From Phellopilus nigrolimitatus (lineage: Eukaryota > Basidiomycota > Agaricomycetes > Hymenochaetales > Hymenochaetaceae): DNA of 64,000 nt. The notes beneath the pieces were generated by a model that saw only the letters and a list, made by a program, of their open reading frames with translations, had not been told where the DNA came from and did not search any database. Within the stretch, counting starts at the first letter, position 1. Each line of letters starts with the position of its first letter. Below, one piece after another: positions 34,782-46,147 of the stretch. The stretch covers positions 1-64,000 of the forward strand of contig JAJOHG010000028.1 in the NCBI GenBank assembly GCA_021029095.1, in the 5' to 3' direction. The position numbers and the translations under genes were made by a program.

Positions 34782-36143
34782 TCATTTGTATATATCCAGG
34801 ACAACTCTTCCGGCGATCTGACCCTTCTCCATCTCTTCATAGACCCTGTAATAGTGATAATCAGCATCGTCTCACATTCAAACGTACGAAAGCAAACGGA
34901 CTCGTTGAGTTCTGAAAGCCCTCGTATGGAGTAAGTGCACTTGACCTTGCCGGCAGCGGCAATGTTGACCGCCTCAATTGTTTCCTGGCGATTACTGCAG
35001 CATCATCCATCGTATTAGCCACCTCGTCAATACTTTAATGATTTGCACTGAACCCGATGAAACTTCCGCGTATCGTTAGTCCCCGCGCGGCGACCAAGAG
35101 GACAGGCGCCGATATCATCGCGCCAGGCGGGAGGCCAACAGCGAGTAGCGTGCCCGTGCGGCGCAGATACGCCACGGCAGTCTCGTACGCGCTGCTCCCG
35201 CCTGCCGCGACGAGCGCAGCGTGGGCTCCGCCCTCCGTCGCGCGGATGACGTCCGCGACGAGGTTCGTGCTCTCGAGGAAGTCGATCCACTTCTCCGCGC
35301 CGAGCTCGAGACAGAGGTCGCGCTTGGCGATACCCGCGTCGATAGCGACGACGCGTAGGCCCATCGCGACCGCGTATTGGATGGCTGCCGGCGTGATATG
35401 AGAAACGCATAGCTTTAAGGCAAATTGAGGACAGACCGAGATGACCCAGACCACCTCCAGCACCCGAGATTACAATCCAATCGCCGATGTGCGTGTCGCT
35501 CTGCTTCAGAGCGCTATAGACAGTGACGCCCTACAAGTACTTTGTATGAGAAATGAGCAATACGTACGGTAGCTAGGTTTGCTCACCGCACACATAATCG
35601 CAGCGGCTGCACTGCTTTCGAGCGCCTCTGGAATAGGTGTAACGTAGGCTATGTACGCCACGGCATACTCGCAGAACGTCCCATCATAATCGTTCCCATG
35701 CGCCTTGAACTCCAGGCAATCTGCCGTACAGCTGATCAGCCTTCTAGCAAGCAACGGTTTACGGGTATACGAAAGTACGCACAGCCTTCGCGTCCTTTCA
35801 AACACAGCTCGCAATTCGAACACGCGGAGCCCAGATACTTGATTCCCACCCGGTCGCCGACGCTGACCTTCCTGTTCGTCGTGTGGTCTCCAATCGCGAC
35901 GACAGTTCCCACGCCCTCGTGTCCGCCAACGAGGTCCGGCTTCGGCTTGTTGGGAAACACGCTCTTCTTGATTCCGAGATCGGAGTGACAGACACCCGTA
36001 TGCGTGAGCTTCACGAGACACTGTCCTGGCAGCAGTTTAGACTGCGGCAGGACAGGATGGTCGTCGACGAGCTTGATTTCGCCGCCGACGACGGGCAAGA
36101 CGAAGGCGCGTTGCGTTTTCGGGATCGTGAAGGGTTGAGACAT
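34782..36143 (-). CDS. Zinc-dependent alcohol dehydrogenase (MDR family)
   Basis: NAD(P)-dependent oxidation/reduction of alcohols and aldehydes; cytosolic by lack of a signal. Starts MSQPFTIPKTQRAFVLPVVG at 36143. Catalytic zinc ligands: Cys in THTGVCHSDLG and His-Glu in VGGHEGVGTVV. The structural zinc quartet is complete as CSNCELCLKGREGYC once the intron with donor GTGCGT is removed. The cofactor domain shows WIVISGAGGGLGHLAVQYAV (GxGxxG-type), then VVAIDAGIAKRDLCLELGAE. The C-terminus QETIEAVNIAAAGKVKC and VYEEMEKGQIAGRVVLDIYK ends at 34782. Length about 350 residues, as in yeast ADH1-type enzymes. No damage seen. Confidence 0.9.
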
Positions 36144-36149
36144 GGCTAC

Positions 36150-36780
36150 CAGACCTCAGCGCGCTTGTCTTCGAGTTTAAAATGCTAGCTGCGGCTTCCA
36201 TAGGCGTCACGAGAGTCGATACTAGATAAACAGCAGCCGAGTACAACCGTCGAGCATCTCAAAAGGGTTCTGAGAGCGACATGTCGGTCCTAGAACGGCT
36301 GCGAGTCACGGCGAATGGAATAAAGTGTTTACCCAATTCGTGGGCAAATGGCAGATGACACGAAAGCCATTGGATCGCCAAGACGAAAAGCATGAGTGCA
36401 AAAAATCTTCAGAACATCGTCTGATTCGTAGTCCACGCGACCCGGCCCTAAATACTATATCACCTTACATAAGTATATACTTCTATTCAGCTGTCTTCAC
36501 GGCGAGCGTTGCTTCGCTAGGTTCCCAGACGGAGCTCCTTCAAGCACTTGATAAATGCTCAAAGACAGACTGATCCCATGATGGCAATCATTACGGCGCT
36601 GTGCTGGTTCCACGTTATAAACTCCGAGGCTGCGTGCGCGCTGTAGAGAAGGTGCAGATATAGCGCTTCCGCTCTGCGATCCGTCGAAAGCTGCCATGCC
36701 TACGCTAAACGTCATATTCCGAAAGATGTGCGGCCTTTCAATTCAGCTGAATTCGTGCTACTTTCGTTTCCACTGGAAGC
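36150..36780. other. Upstream region of the ADH gene
   Basis: No gene supported. Confidence 0.5.
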
Positions 36781-36784
36781 TTCT

Positions 36785-37075
36785 GCGGTCTGCAGGCGAC
36801 CGTGACCGTTTATCGTGTCTCCATTGCGGGACTGGGTATGTCGTACTCAAATGTTGTTTCGAAGAAGAGCATCTTGGTGATCTGGAGAAGGAGGCCGAAA
36901 AATACCAGACTGTCTTGCACGACCTTCGAGGCAGCGGGCTTTACGGCTTCTACGTATAAGGGACAAGATGCGGACGACCGTCCTATAGGCTGCATCATTC
37001 TCGAGGACTGTAGAACAATTGCAATAGAGACTTCTTTGCTGAGATACACCACCCGGGATGGCTATAGCGATGTAT
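36785..37075 (+). pseudogene. Kinase-like N-lobe fragment
   Basis: Plus-strand pieces in three frames: TVYRVSIAGLG, then YVVLKCCFEEEHLGDLEKEA, EKYQTVLHDLRGSGLYGFYV, then GQDADDRPIGCIILEDC. They match the beta-3 Lys, alpha-C and hinge of the kinase-like family (compare the gene at 52.5-52.9 kb). The frame changes are not explained by introns and no C-lobe follows. Confidence 0.6.
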
Positions 37076-37079
37076 GTTT

Positions 37080-37960
37080 TTTTTTCACCCTCTTTTGCAT
37101 TGATATGTCTGAATAACGCAAATCTACAGCGGCGGCTTCTTGAGTCATCATCAAGGTCAACCTCGGCCTGTCGATACGCCTTCTCGGCATGCCAACTTCG
37201 CGAACTTCATTTGCGCATGCCGATACTTTAGATATAAACGTGCGTTCTATCCGCGCTTGTCAAATGAGATATTATATGCTTTTTTAGGACAAAGAGCGGG
37301 GTATCGATATCTGCTTCACCTCAGTCTCCGCATATAAGGTCGGGAAAACGACATGAAACATTTGTGACACGCACCGGAAGCTTCCCGTGCAGACACAGAC
37401 TCCGCGCAGGTTCATTCCGAGGCGACTAACATAAGCCCCTTAGCTACTTCGAGGGCTAGATATTGAAACTTCAGGGGACTTCTGCCGATGTCCAATCGAA
37501 CCTCACGTATTACTGGGTCTGCGTGGCTCTACCGGAGTTAAAATTACTCGCAAGATTGACTTGGCATGCCGGCCGTCGGCATCGTTCTCCATCCAGCTCT
37601 CGCCGACCTATTCGAGATTCAATAAGACTACGATGCCATACTCCTGATCTCATATGTCGAAACATTCATCTATCCGGCAGTATCGGTACGAAGTCCGAAC
37701 ACCTCGAAGCACAAAATGCGATAAAAGCCTTACTTCGTACTCTTCAACATACTTTTGCAAGTAACTTTCTGGAGCCAACATGAACCTTACCGTACCGGAG
37801 GCGATATCATCACTCGCCCTCGGCCCCTTCCCGAGACGTGCGGGAACTCAAGTCGTCCCATCCTTGGTATAAAAGACTATTTGGCTAAAATTGAGCTTTG
37901 TCGGCATCAAGAAAAAGGTTGGTACGTTCGACGCACTCCAAATTTATATATACAGGAAGG
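37080..37960. other. Spacer upstream of the Zn2Cys6 gene
   Basis: No supportable gene; short frames without motifs. Confidence 0.5.
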
Positions 37961-37963
37961 AAT

Positions 37964-40271
37964 ATGACAGATGACCCCTCATCTTCCTCTACTCGCGAGA
38001 CAGCTCTCCAACGCGGCAAGGCCTGCTCTAGTTGCAGGTGCGGAATTCCGCTTTTATCCCCTATCCTTCTAAATACTTTGCCTAATTACTAGACGTCGCA
38101 AATTGGTGTGTCCATTTCTGATTAATGTCGCTGATCCTTTAAAATCCTCTAAAACTACTGGCTACAGAAGTGCGACGGCGGGCGCCCCGTGTGCACTCAA
38201 TGTGTATTTGACGATTGTGCCTCCGACTGTGAATACACCGACAACCAGGGCCGTACACGGACGCAAATTCTCGAGGAAAACATCGCGCTCTTGCAGGCAC
38301 GCGTGCAAGAGCTCGAGAACCCAGAACATGCTCAATCGGTTCTGCTTCGTAATCCATACGAGGCGTTTAGACCTTCAGAAACAATTTCTGGCGTCATCTC
38401 CGATACGAGCTCGAGTCAAGCTGGGATACCCGCCTTAGGTTCTGCTACGTCTAAACCTACGCCTGCAGCTATTCCTTGGTGGGAACTCGAAGAGCCGCCC
38501 GCGGAAATTCGCGATACACTGTATGTTCGCATTCTCCTACAAATTGTATGTTTGTTAATTCTCTTTAATTGAATATCCGCATAGCGTCACGGACTTTCTT
38601 CCTCATGCATCCTCTGTCGGATTTGTATTAAGCCCCCCGCATTTCCGTGCTACGCTCGGTCTTCCGACGCTGAACCCTGAGCGACCGCACCCCGCTCTTC
38701 TCAATGCTGTGCTTTTATGGGCCCTGCGCCTATCTCCGAAGCAAGGCCTTACGCAACATGAACAGTTGTACCTCCAGCGCACGATTCTCGCGCTTCAAGA
38801 CGCATTTGGTGGGGGCCAAGGAAATTTGGTCGATGTACGCACTACTTCCCCTCCTATACCAAATATAACGCATTAATTCAAACTGATTGGCGCGCTCCAG
38901 GAACGAACAGTCTCTAGGCGGCGCGTACACGCAGTACAGGTAGAAATCTTGCTCGCACAATATTTCTTCGTCCTTGGGCGCTTCTTAGAAGGGCGGTACC
39001 ACGCCAACGCGGCCGTCTCCTTGGCCGTCAGTTGTGGCCTGCATTATATCGATACCTCCCCATCAACGGCATTCGGATCGACTCTAAACCTCAGCCTCGG
39101 CTTGCTCAAACTCGCACCCGCTCGTGACTCGCTCGAGCTCGGTGAGCGCGTCCGCGTGTTCTGGACGGTGTACATTGTGGACCGCTGTTGGAGCGCGGCT
39201 CTCGGTGCGCCGTGCGCTTTCACGGATGAGGCCGCGCTGGGTACGCAGATTGATACTCCGTGGCCACGCGACGTGGAGGAGTACACACTTGTACGTACGA
39301 TTTCCCACCTATTATATGTCTTCGAACATAACGCCTGATAATCAAATATCGAATTCGCAAAGATTGGTGGTGTTTCTCAAGCGTCCGTCATCGAACCGGG
39401 TAATAAGACTGTACAACGATTTTTGTCCGGAGGTACGACGTACAATCACGCTGACAGTGTAGACTCCGGCATATCGCTTCGAGCGAAAGTATCTGCATTA
39501 TATGAGCGCGCTGCTAGGCTTTTAGCCGTATGTGCGTCTAGCTCCTCGATTTCATCTTAACGTCCACGCTCAAATAATCTAAAGCTTCTTCTCAAGCCCA
39601 ATCCCAAGCTGTTATACAAGTGGAATTGCAGACGCTTGCACGTACGACGACGCAGTTTGCGCACAGCCTCGTCCCTCTCGACGAGCCCGAAACAAGCACT
39701 CGCTCAGCAGAGACTCGCGAGACACTCTTCGTCGTGCACGGCCTTTCGCACGCCACGATGATCCAGCTGCACAGCGTACGAGGATCAGCGGCTGTAAGCA
39801 CGACAGAATCGGGCCTCGACCACGCTGGGGAGGTGCTTCAAATACTCGAAGCTGCGGTCGGCAGCGAGGACAGAGCTGCCGCAGGCTCCAATCGGATGCT
39901 GTTAGATCCTATTCTAAGCGTAAGTTTCCAGATTTCCTCTGTATTGCGTGCGAACTGTGTCCAGCGAACTCACGGAGAATCCAACCTCGTGCTGGCATTC
40001 CAGATCGTCGGGATGTCCGCCGCGCAGGTGTTTGTCCAAGAGTATCTCCGCATGAGACGCGGCCCGCAAACCTACGCATCCTATAGCCGCCAGGAGAAAA
40101 TCCGTGAGAGCATAGACCGCATTACGGAGGCCCTCAGGCGGGGAGCGGGCCCTGAGAACAAATTTCCGATCTTCAGTGAGTCGACTCTAATCTCTCTGAA
40201 TTGAGAATCACGCACTGAGCCGAACTTTAGCGCAACAGGCAGCCAAGATAGAAGAAATACTGCACTCTTAG
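37964..40271 (+). CDS. Zn2Cys6 fungal transcription factor
   Basis: Nuclear DNA-binding regulator. ATG at 37964: MTDDPSSSSTRETALQ, then RGKACSSCRRRKLKCDGGRP and VCTQCVFDDCASDCEY. The six-Cys binuclear zinc cluster is assembled across two introns: the first splits AG/A of an Arg codon, the second follows AAATTG. A coiled-coil linker follows (ILEENIALLQARVQELEN). The middle homology region has FLPHASSVGFVLSPPHF, LLNAVLLWALRLS, VEILLAQYFFVLGRFLEGRY, ELGERVRVFWTVYIVDRCWS (the VFW.vy..Dr signature) and APCAFTDEAALGTQIDTPWP. The last exon adds TQQAAKIEEILHS, ending at 40271. It is complete by inspection. The ADH gene lies 1.8 kb upstream, on the opposite strand; a regulatory link is possible but unproven. 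Confidence 0.9.
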
Positions 40272-40274
40272 AGT

Positions 40275-41060
40275 TTTCGAGTCGATAGAACCAGGCCGTG
40301 GAACATCGCCATTACAATCGAAATACGTAGAGTTCGTTTCGTACATGCTCCACAACATCTATAATAAATTACATCTCTATAATAGTCTGCTCCAGTAATC
40401 GGTGTGTAGAGTGTATTGAAACATATATCTGGGGGCTACATCGGGCAAGGTATCTTACATTTTCGACTCAGCATCGAGGAGAGCATTGATTACTAGTCAA
40501 TCCTTCTAATGATAGAACCGCAGCCTTTAAACCACGCCATCAAAGCCAAACCACAACCTGCACGGTACCAATCCGTACCGGAGATACAGACAATGTCGGC
40601 GAGGGCGAAGGGGCTTCCACGGAAGGGAGCCAGCGGCTCGGAGAAGGAAACGCAAAGTCTTATGAAAATCAGAAGTGTCGCAGTTGAGCGGAGGCACGGG
40701 AGCGATGGCGGGCATTGGGCGTAAATACATGTGCATGGCTTGCCTGAGCGAGATGCTGCCTCGCTTCTGGTAGCCACAGTTTGGCGAGCTTGAGCAGCGA
40801 ACGCTGATCCGAAATGCCAAAGACTCCAGACTCCCGGCGATGCGTGCCTCGCCCAATTCGCGAATTCCAAAAGCCTGAGATTTAGAGTTAGTCAGGCAAG
40901 CTTTGGGTTCTGTCTTTATTTGCAAAAAAGGAGCCAAGAGGGTCAGGTGCGTACGGAAACTATCGTGCCGAACATGACCAGTCCATTCATAGCCGCGGAG
41001 TCGGACAGCGATTCACGGTTCTGCGTTAGTGATGTCCTCCGTCTGCTGCCTTACGGGTGA
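40275..41060. other. Spacer
   Basis: No supportable gene. A minus-strand frame (40870-40493) is open but unrecognised. Confidence 0.4.
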
Positions 41061-41061
41061 C

Positions 41062-41590
41062 TTAAAGCCTCGAAAGCCACCCGCCTTTCTCATCCGTCGC
41101 GAAATTGCTCTCTAGGTGTTTGCGCTCAGTATCAGGCAGTGCATCCCAAGCACTGTCGACCGGTAAGAAAAGTGCGAGTTCAGACGTCGAATTTAGTATA
41201 GAGATGATGTCGGCCGTCACTATTCTGTTGAAATACGAAAGGGAAGAATGTTGGGACGCCGTAATCGCTGCAAAAGTTCTTGTAGACATCAATAAAAAAC
41301 AGAAGTACCGAAGGAAGGGTTTCCATCGTGTGCTCATCGAGATCTGGGGGACAGTTAAGACATCTTTGATACATACCAAAGAGCATGCCATTCCCTGCGT
41401 CGACTTGACCCTTCACCACGCTCGTACCACCCTTCCCGAAGGCATTTTTTCCGACCATGACGCTCTTGCTCGGCTCTTCGAGGGCAGCCTCGATGCCCTG
41501 TGTCCATCCCTGCGCTGCTTCGAGATTTTCCTCCAGGAGAGCATGTTTGATAAACAGCCGAAGATGCGCTCGACTCTCGGCTCGCAAGAC
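41062..41590 (-). CDS. Fasciclin (FAS1)-like protein, partial
   Basis: On the minus strand, SILNSTSELALFLPVDSAWD followed by ALPDTERKHLESNFATDEKG resembles the FAS1 core (FxPTDxAWxxLP...) of secreted or GPI-anchored adhesion proteins. Upstream, HLRLFIKHALLEENLEAAQG and SKSVMVGKNAFGKGGTSVVK are protein-like and may be the preceding exon; they are separated by about 100 bp with an acceptor-like CTACAAG. No signal peptide or second conserved block (GVIHxIDxVL) is seen, so the gene is partial or poorly resolved. Confidence 0.4.
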
Positions 41591-41861
41591 TTAGTTGCCT
41601 CGCAGGTCGCTGCTTGTTTGAACGCCAGCAGTCGGTGTCCGCGGCAGTGGTTTGTTGAGCGGAGAGACGGGTTTCGTAGTGTTTCAGAGAGACTGGCGAA
41701 GTGCACGAAAAGACGCACAAAACGAGAGAACATACGAGCGCTGGCATTTTTTACCGTGTCTAGATGCTGACAGCGAAGATCCTCCACGCAACAAAAGCGG
41801 ACGCCTCAGAGGGAAAAAGCCCGTCCCTTTGATGTAGCAATGTAACGGTGGAAAGACGCCC

Positions 41862-41901
41862 GTCGAGCTTACAATCCGACACTGAGCTTACATTCCGACA
41901 C
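41862..41901 (+). repeat. Short tandem repeat of about 19 bp
   Basis: GAGCTTACAATCCGACACT is followed directly by GAGCTTACATTCCGACACA. Confidence 0.85.
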
Positions 41902-42005
41902 ACCGGCTTATGTGCAAGTAGCAGAAAACACGTGCGATCCCATTAAGAAAACAAAATACAGATAGATCAGCAGTCCGAGAGCTGGTACGGAGAAGGGAAC
42001 GCAGG

Positions 42006-43851
42006 CTAGTGCACGACGGAGAAATTGTACGTCGAGCTCCACTCAAAGTCCCTACCGGGGCCGTCTGCAAACCAAACCGCGCAGTCAGCAAACCTAAACC
42101 GGCAACGAAGCTTATCGTACGGGAGGAGGAACAGGAACAGGAACAGGAACAGGAACAGGAAAAGAAAAAGGCGTGCTCACAGATCTCGTCCACGCCCCAC
42201 TCGGGCGTGTTGATCGCGTCGATGAAGTTCTGCTGCTCGAGCACGAGCGTGGACCACCTGGTGTAGTTCAGCGCGGGCCCGCCGTGCACCGCCTTCCGCG
42301 GCTGGTCCACCGTGTTCCCGCTGTAGAACTGCAGCGCGCGCTGGTCCGTCGTGACGTCGAGCCTGTAACGCATAATGTTTTATGTATAGCAGAGAGAGAG
42401 TCAGGCGCGCCGGGGCGGCGAGAAGAGAACCGGAGACTGGAAACTGGAAGGAGGACTGACCGGATGCCGGAGAGCGCGCTCCAGAGCGAGACGCCGGCCG
42501 CGCTGCTCTCGTCCTTGTTGTAGATCCAGCAGTTGTCGTACCCCTGGCATCCTAAAAAAACCGCGAGAGAGAGCGATGGTTGTTTTCGTATCGTTTAGCG
42601 GGGCTGACTGGACGAGGGAAAGACGCACCTGGGCCGCAGTAGCCGACGGTCTCGTTCCACTGCGAGCCGATCTGGCGCGCCTCCTGGAAGTCGTACGCGG
42701 TCCCTTTGACCTCGATGAGCGGGCCGGTCGGGACCTGCAGCGAGTCCGTCGCGACGACCTTCGCGCCGTCGATGCGCAGCGTGTGGTTCAGGATGTCGTT
42801 GCTGCCTTGTTGGAAGGCATTAAGATTCCTAGAGAAAACGCTAGCTGTAAGAACTATAGAGGCGAAATACGAAAAAGAGTAGATGTACAGATACATGTGC
42901 TGCGATACCATAATCGGCGTCAGCGCCGTTGCAGAGGCATGCATGGTCGTCTTGAGTATTCCGCTGTTTTCGACGCGGTGCGTCACCTCCATTTACCAAG
43001 AGAGAGAGCACATACATAGATAATCAGGGTCGTCGAACAACTGACCAGAGTGAAATCACATACGAATACTGTTACGTTTCCAGGGAAGCCTTCGTCTCCG
43101 GGGTCGAGATGCCTGTAAGTAACGCTCGTCGCGCTCTTAGCGGTTATCGTCCAGTTGCGTCTGTCCCATCCGACGGTGCCACCGTGCAAAGTGTCAAGCC
43201 CTTTTAAGGGGTCAGATTTAGCGAAAATAAAATCGAGGAGAAGGATCGCTCACCGCCGTGTTCATTCGTAGGAATGTGGAATACATTCGGTCCGTCGGGC
43301 TGAGCGTTCTTGGTTATTGGAATAGAGAATGTACCTTGATATAAGCATCGTGAGTTGCTGCAAAAGCATTGCGTAGAGCGTACATACCGTTCTTTATGCG
43401 ATTCGCATACCTTGATTTTACGTGAGAATAAGCATGTCGTGAAAGATGAAATCTCTGAGCTTACCGACCGACGATGGGATTGAAGTACGGGTGAATTGGG
43501 TCCGTGAGGAGTTTCGTCTAAATAAAAAGAGTTCAGGTCAAGTCAGGAAGAAAAGCGGAAGGGCGACGGACATTATCGTCGTAACCGAGAACGACATCTC
43601 TGAAGCTGCCGAATTTGTCGGAGACCCAGAGTTCGGTCATGGTCGCGCCCAAGGACACGAATTTTGCCGTGATGGAATTGTCAGGCGCCGTGAGCGTGGT
43701 CACATCGAAAGGCTTGTTGAAACAATGTCAGCGCCTCGTGCTTGTTTTGAGACGAAGATGAAAGACGTACCCAGCCAGGTGCATTTTCCGCAAACACGAT
43801 GGTGAATAGGCCGGCAAGGCTGACGAGCGTCAGCAACAGATCCCGGAACAT
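42006..43851 (-). CDS. Secreted aldose 1-epimerase-like protein, copy 3 (diverged)
   Basis: Same architecture as the copies at 23.7 and 49-50.7 kb. Start at 43851 with signal peptide MFRDLLLTLVSLAGLFTIVF-AENAPGW, second exon PFDVTTLTAPDNSITAKFVS, then NPIVGR.., LDTLHGGTVGWDRRNWTITA, LTPIMVSQHMYL, NLNAFQQGSNDILNHTLRID, VPTGPLIEVKGTAYDFQEAR, CQGYDNCWIYNKDE and TLVLEQQNFIDAINTPEWGV; it ends WSSTYNFSVVH at 42006. Substitutions are spread over the gene and its flanks are unrelated to the other copies, so this is an older paralogue. One intron holds a GGAACA hexanucleotide array. The reading is open; the Glu-containing EQQNFIDAIN block is kept. Confidence 0.85.
42128..42162 (+). repeat. GGAACA hexanucleotide microsatellite in an intron
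   Basis: About five consecutive GGAACA units lie within the last intron of epimerase copy 3. Confidence 0.95.
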
Positions 43852-44039
43852 CGTGGAAGGGGGCGAATTCAGGAGCCGACGCGATGATGAAAATTCAAGC
43901 GTATTTGAAGGAGGCGGGGATAGCCACCCGAAGGAGCGGCGTCAGCCGATCACCGCCAATCATCCCCGCCTCTCACGTGGGCGTCCGATGACGTCCCCGG
44001 CGCGGCTCGGCTGCGTCGCGCGCGCTGGGCAAGCATATA

Positions 44040-44155
44040 TTTCTGTGGGCAGCGTTCGCACGCTCGCAGGCGCCCCAGTTTCTCTGCTGGGCGCCGTGTA
44101 TCTCGACAGCGAAGGCGATATGGACGCGGTGCGTGGTATCCAGAGATGTCTGCCG
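44040..44155 (+). pseudogene. RNase III domain fragment (Dicer-type), copy 2
   Basis: The plus strand encodes SLLGAVYLDSEGDMDAVRGI. It matches the RNase III scrap at 5.93-6.06 kb over its YLDS..GDMDAVRG core. Just upstream ARSQAPQFL corresponds to ARLHAPKFL, but the codons in between (SDIVES in the other copy) are missing. No other Dicer domain is near. It is an independent, internally deleted fragment. Confidence 0.65.
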
Positions 44156-44159
44156 ACGT

Positions 44160-46147
44160 AGCCGATCAAGGGAGACGACTTGATCAATGTGCAAGTCGAC
44201 GCTGACCAACCTGTATTCACTGCCACATCGATACGCACGTTCTTCTCTTCAAATTGCTTCGTACTACGTGTGTCCCTTGTGTGCTCTTTTCTGTAATTCC
44301 TCATGTGCACCTTTCGTTCACAATGACACGCTTGCCGGTCGTCTCTAGTTCTCCTTACCGCGGAATCGCTCAGACTCGACATCCGTAACTACCTGGATAC
44401 GAGATAAATCTGTCTCAAGGAAACAAGGCAGGAATCCGGAAACACAAAAATACATCTTCGGCCAAGCTTTATTCGACCGGCTAGGGACGTTAAAACGTTT
44501 AGATTGGATCAGATAATAGGATAATGGTGGCCGTGAGACACGAATTGGTACGCTCGGCATCACAGGCCTCCCTGAGCTGGCCGCACGCTCAGACCTTATA
44601 TGTGAGTTACTGTACAGCTTGCTTCGAATATACATGTGATGAGCCTAGGTCTCTTAACAAATGCTTAAATTAAGCATTTTGGCAAATTTCCAGCAAGTTC
44701 GGCCTCGACTCACGAATATGCAACACGGACACGCAATTCCGAGTCGCCGTGCGTACAAGGGAAGGTGCAAGATGCTGCATGCAAAATTGTGGTGCGCTAC
44801 TTGCATATTCTTTATATGCATGTTATACTTCTCTATTCGAATCTGGTTCTCTCGTGTGACTTTGGCAGATCGTCCTAGAGTGAATTTTATATTGGCAGCT
44901 AATTCGCAATGACCAAAATGGATCCTGCAAGTCGTTCACTTTCTAAAATGCAGTTTTCGTCTATTGATGTGCGATGGGGTCCTTGTCGTGATGAGTACAG
45001 TTTCTCTTTCGAACCTCTTACGCTGATCATGATTTTGTTCTCCGCATCCATCGTGTACGAAGCTCGGGCTTGAGTACTTTAACGCTCAGAACTGAGGCAA
45101 TCTCTTGGCGAAAAGCCGCCAAGAGACTTATGCATATTCGGCTCTGCATTCGGCGTTGATTTCCGTCGTTGTCGAGCGCCTGAACGGAACTAGCTGCAGC
45201 AAGAGGACGTATGTACCCCTGCCCCTTTCCCCAATCCTTCCGAGAGACTAGCGTCCGATGAGGAATTCCAATGGCTCGTACGCAAGTACAAGCGACCTTG
45301 CGGCTAGCGTATTCGGAGCATGTGAGTGGCCGGTCCACCAAATTCCCGAGGCGTAAAGGAGGAGTTTGCAGTGTGAGCAATATCGAGATTTATGTTCATT
45401 ACTTAAATTTACAGATGAACGCGCAAGCGTCAGCAAACCTAACTCGTATTTCTACATGAACCGTACCGGGCTCAAACATGTTGTTGACTTCCGTGCGTCG
45501 TTCCAAGAATATATTTGATGTCCGAGTTGCTCATTGTATGTCTCTTATTTTATCTGCCAAAACCGTGCGTCACATTTTGACTTCGTATTTGCCTTGACCA
45601 TTTCCGCACTACGCGGACGAGCGACTAGCTCCGTTTCATACAAGTTCAACCACCTAAATGGATTTTGATTCCCCGCATAAGCGTGTGAGATAATTCTGGT
45701 GGGAATCTCAGCATCCCTGAAGCGAGGAATGCCTCTCCGCACTATGCGGAACTCTTTCCGCATAGTTTGCATGAAAGAATCGCTTTTGCTAAGCCCGAGA
45801 CACCTGCCGGAGCGTAATGTTACGCTTGTAATCTTCTCTTGTAGAAATCCACCACTGACATTTGCTGTCCAATTAGATTGCGCTCTCTCTCTCTGTTGAC
45901 CTGATTCAAAATAGTTAGAATATCTCAAAGAAGTATTTTAAGCCCCATCTTTTCAATCACGTTGTACATGCGACATATAACGGCGCGAAGCCACTGATCA
46001 TAACACTACAACACAGCTCAGGTATAAGTATGTCTTCGCATTTTCCAGCAGAAATAACTCATCTCCTTGCCTGGATTCTTCCCCTGAGATACTCTCCTGC
46101 GACATAATCTCGTTTAGCGAATTCATTCGGACTCCTTTGCAAACATT
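44160..46147. other. Gene-poor spacer of 2 kb
   Basis: AT-richer DNA with no supportable gene. It contains an 11-bp perfect hairpin near 45.75 kb. Confidence 0.5.
45741..45766. repeat. Perfect 11-bp hairpin
   Basis: ACTATGCGGAA (45741-45751), loop CTCT, TTCCGCATAGT (45756-45766). A related smaller stem, TCCGC-ACTAC-GCGGA, lies near 45605. Function unknown. Confidence 0.9.
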
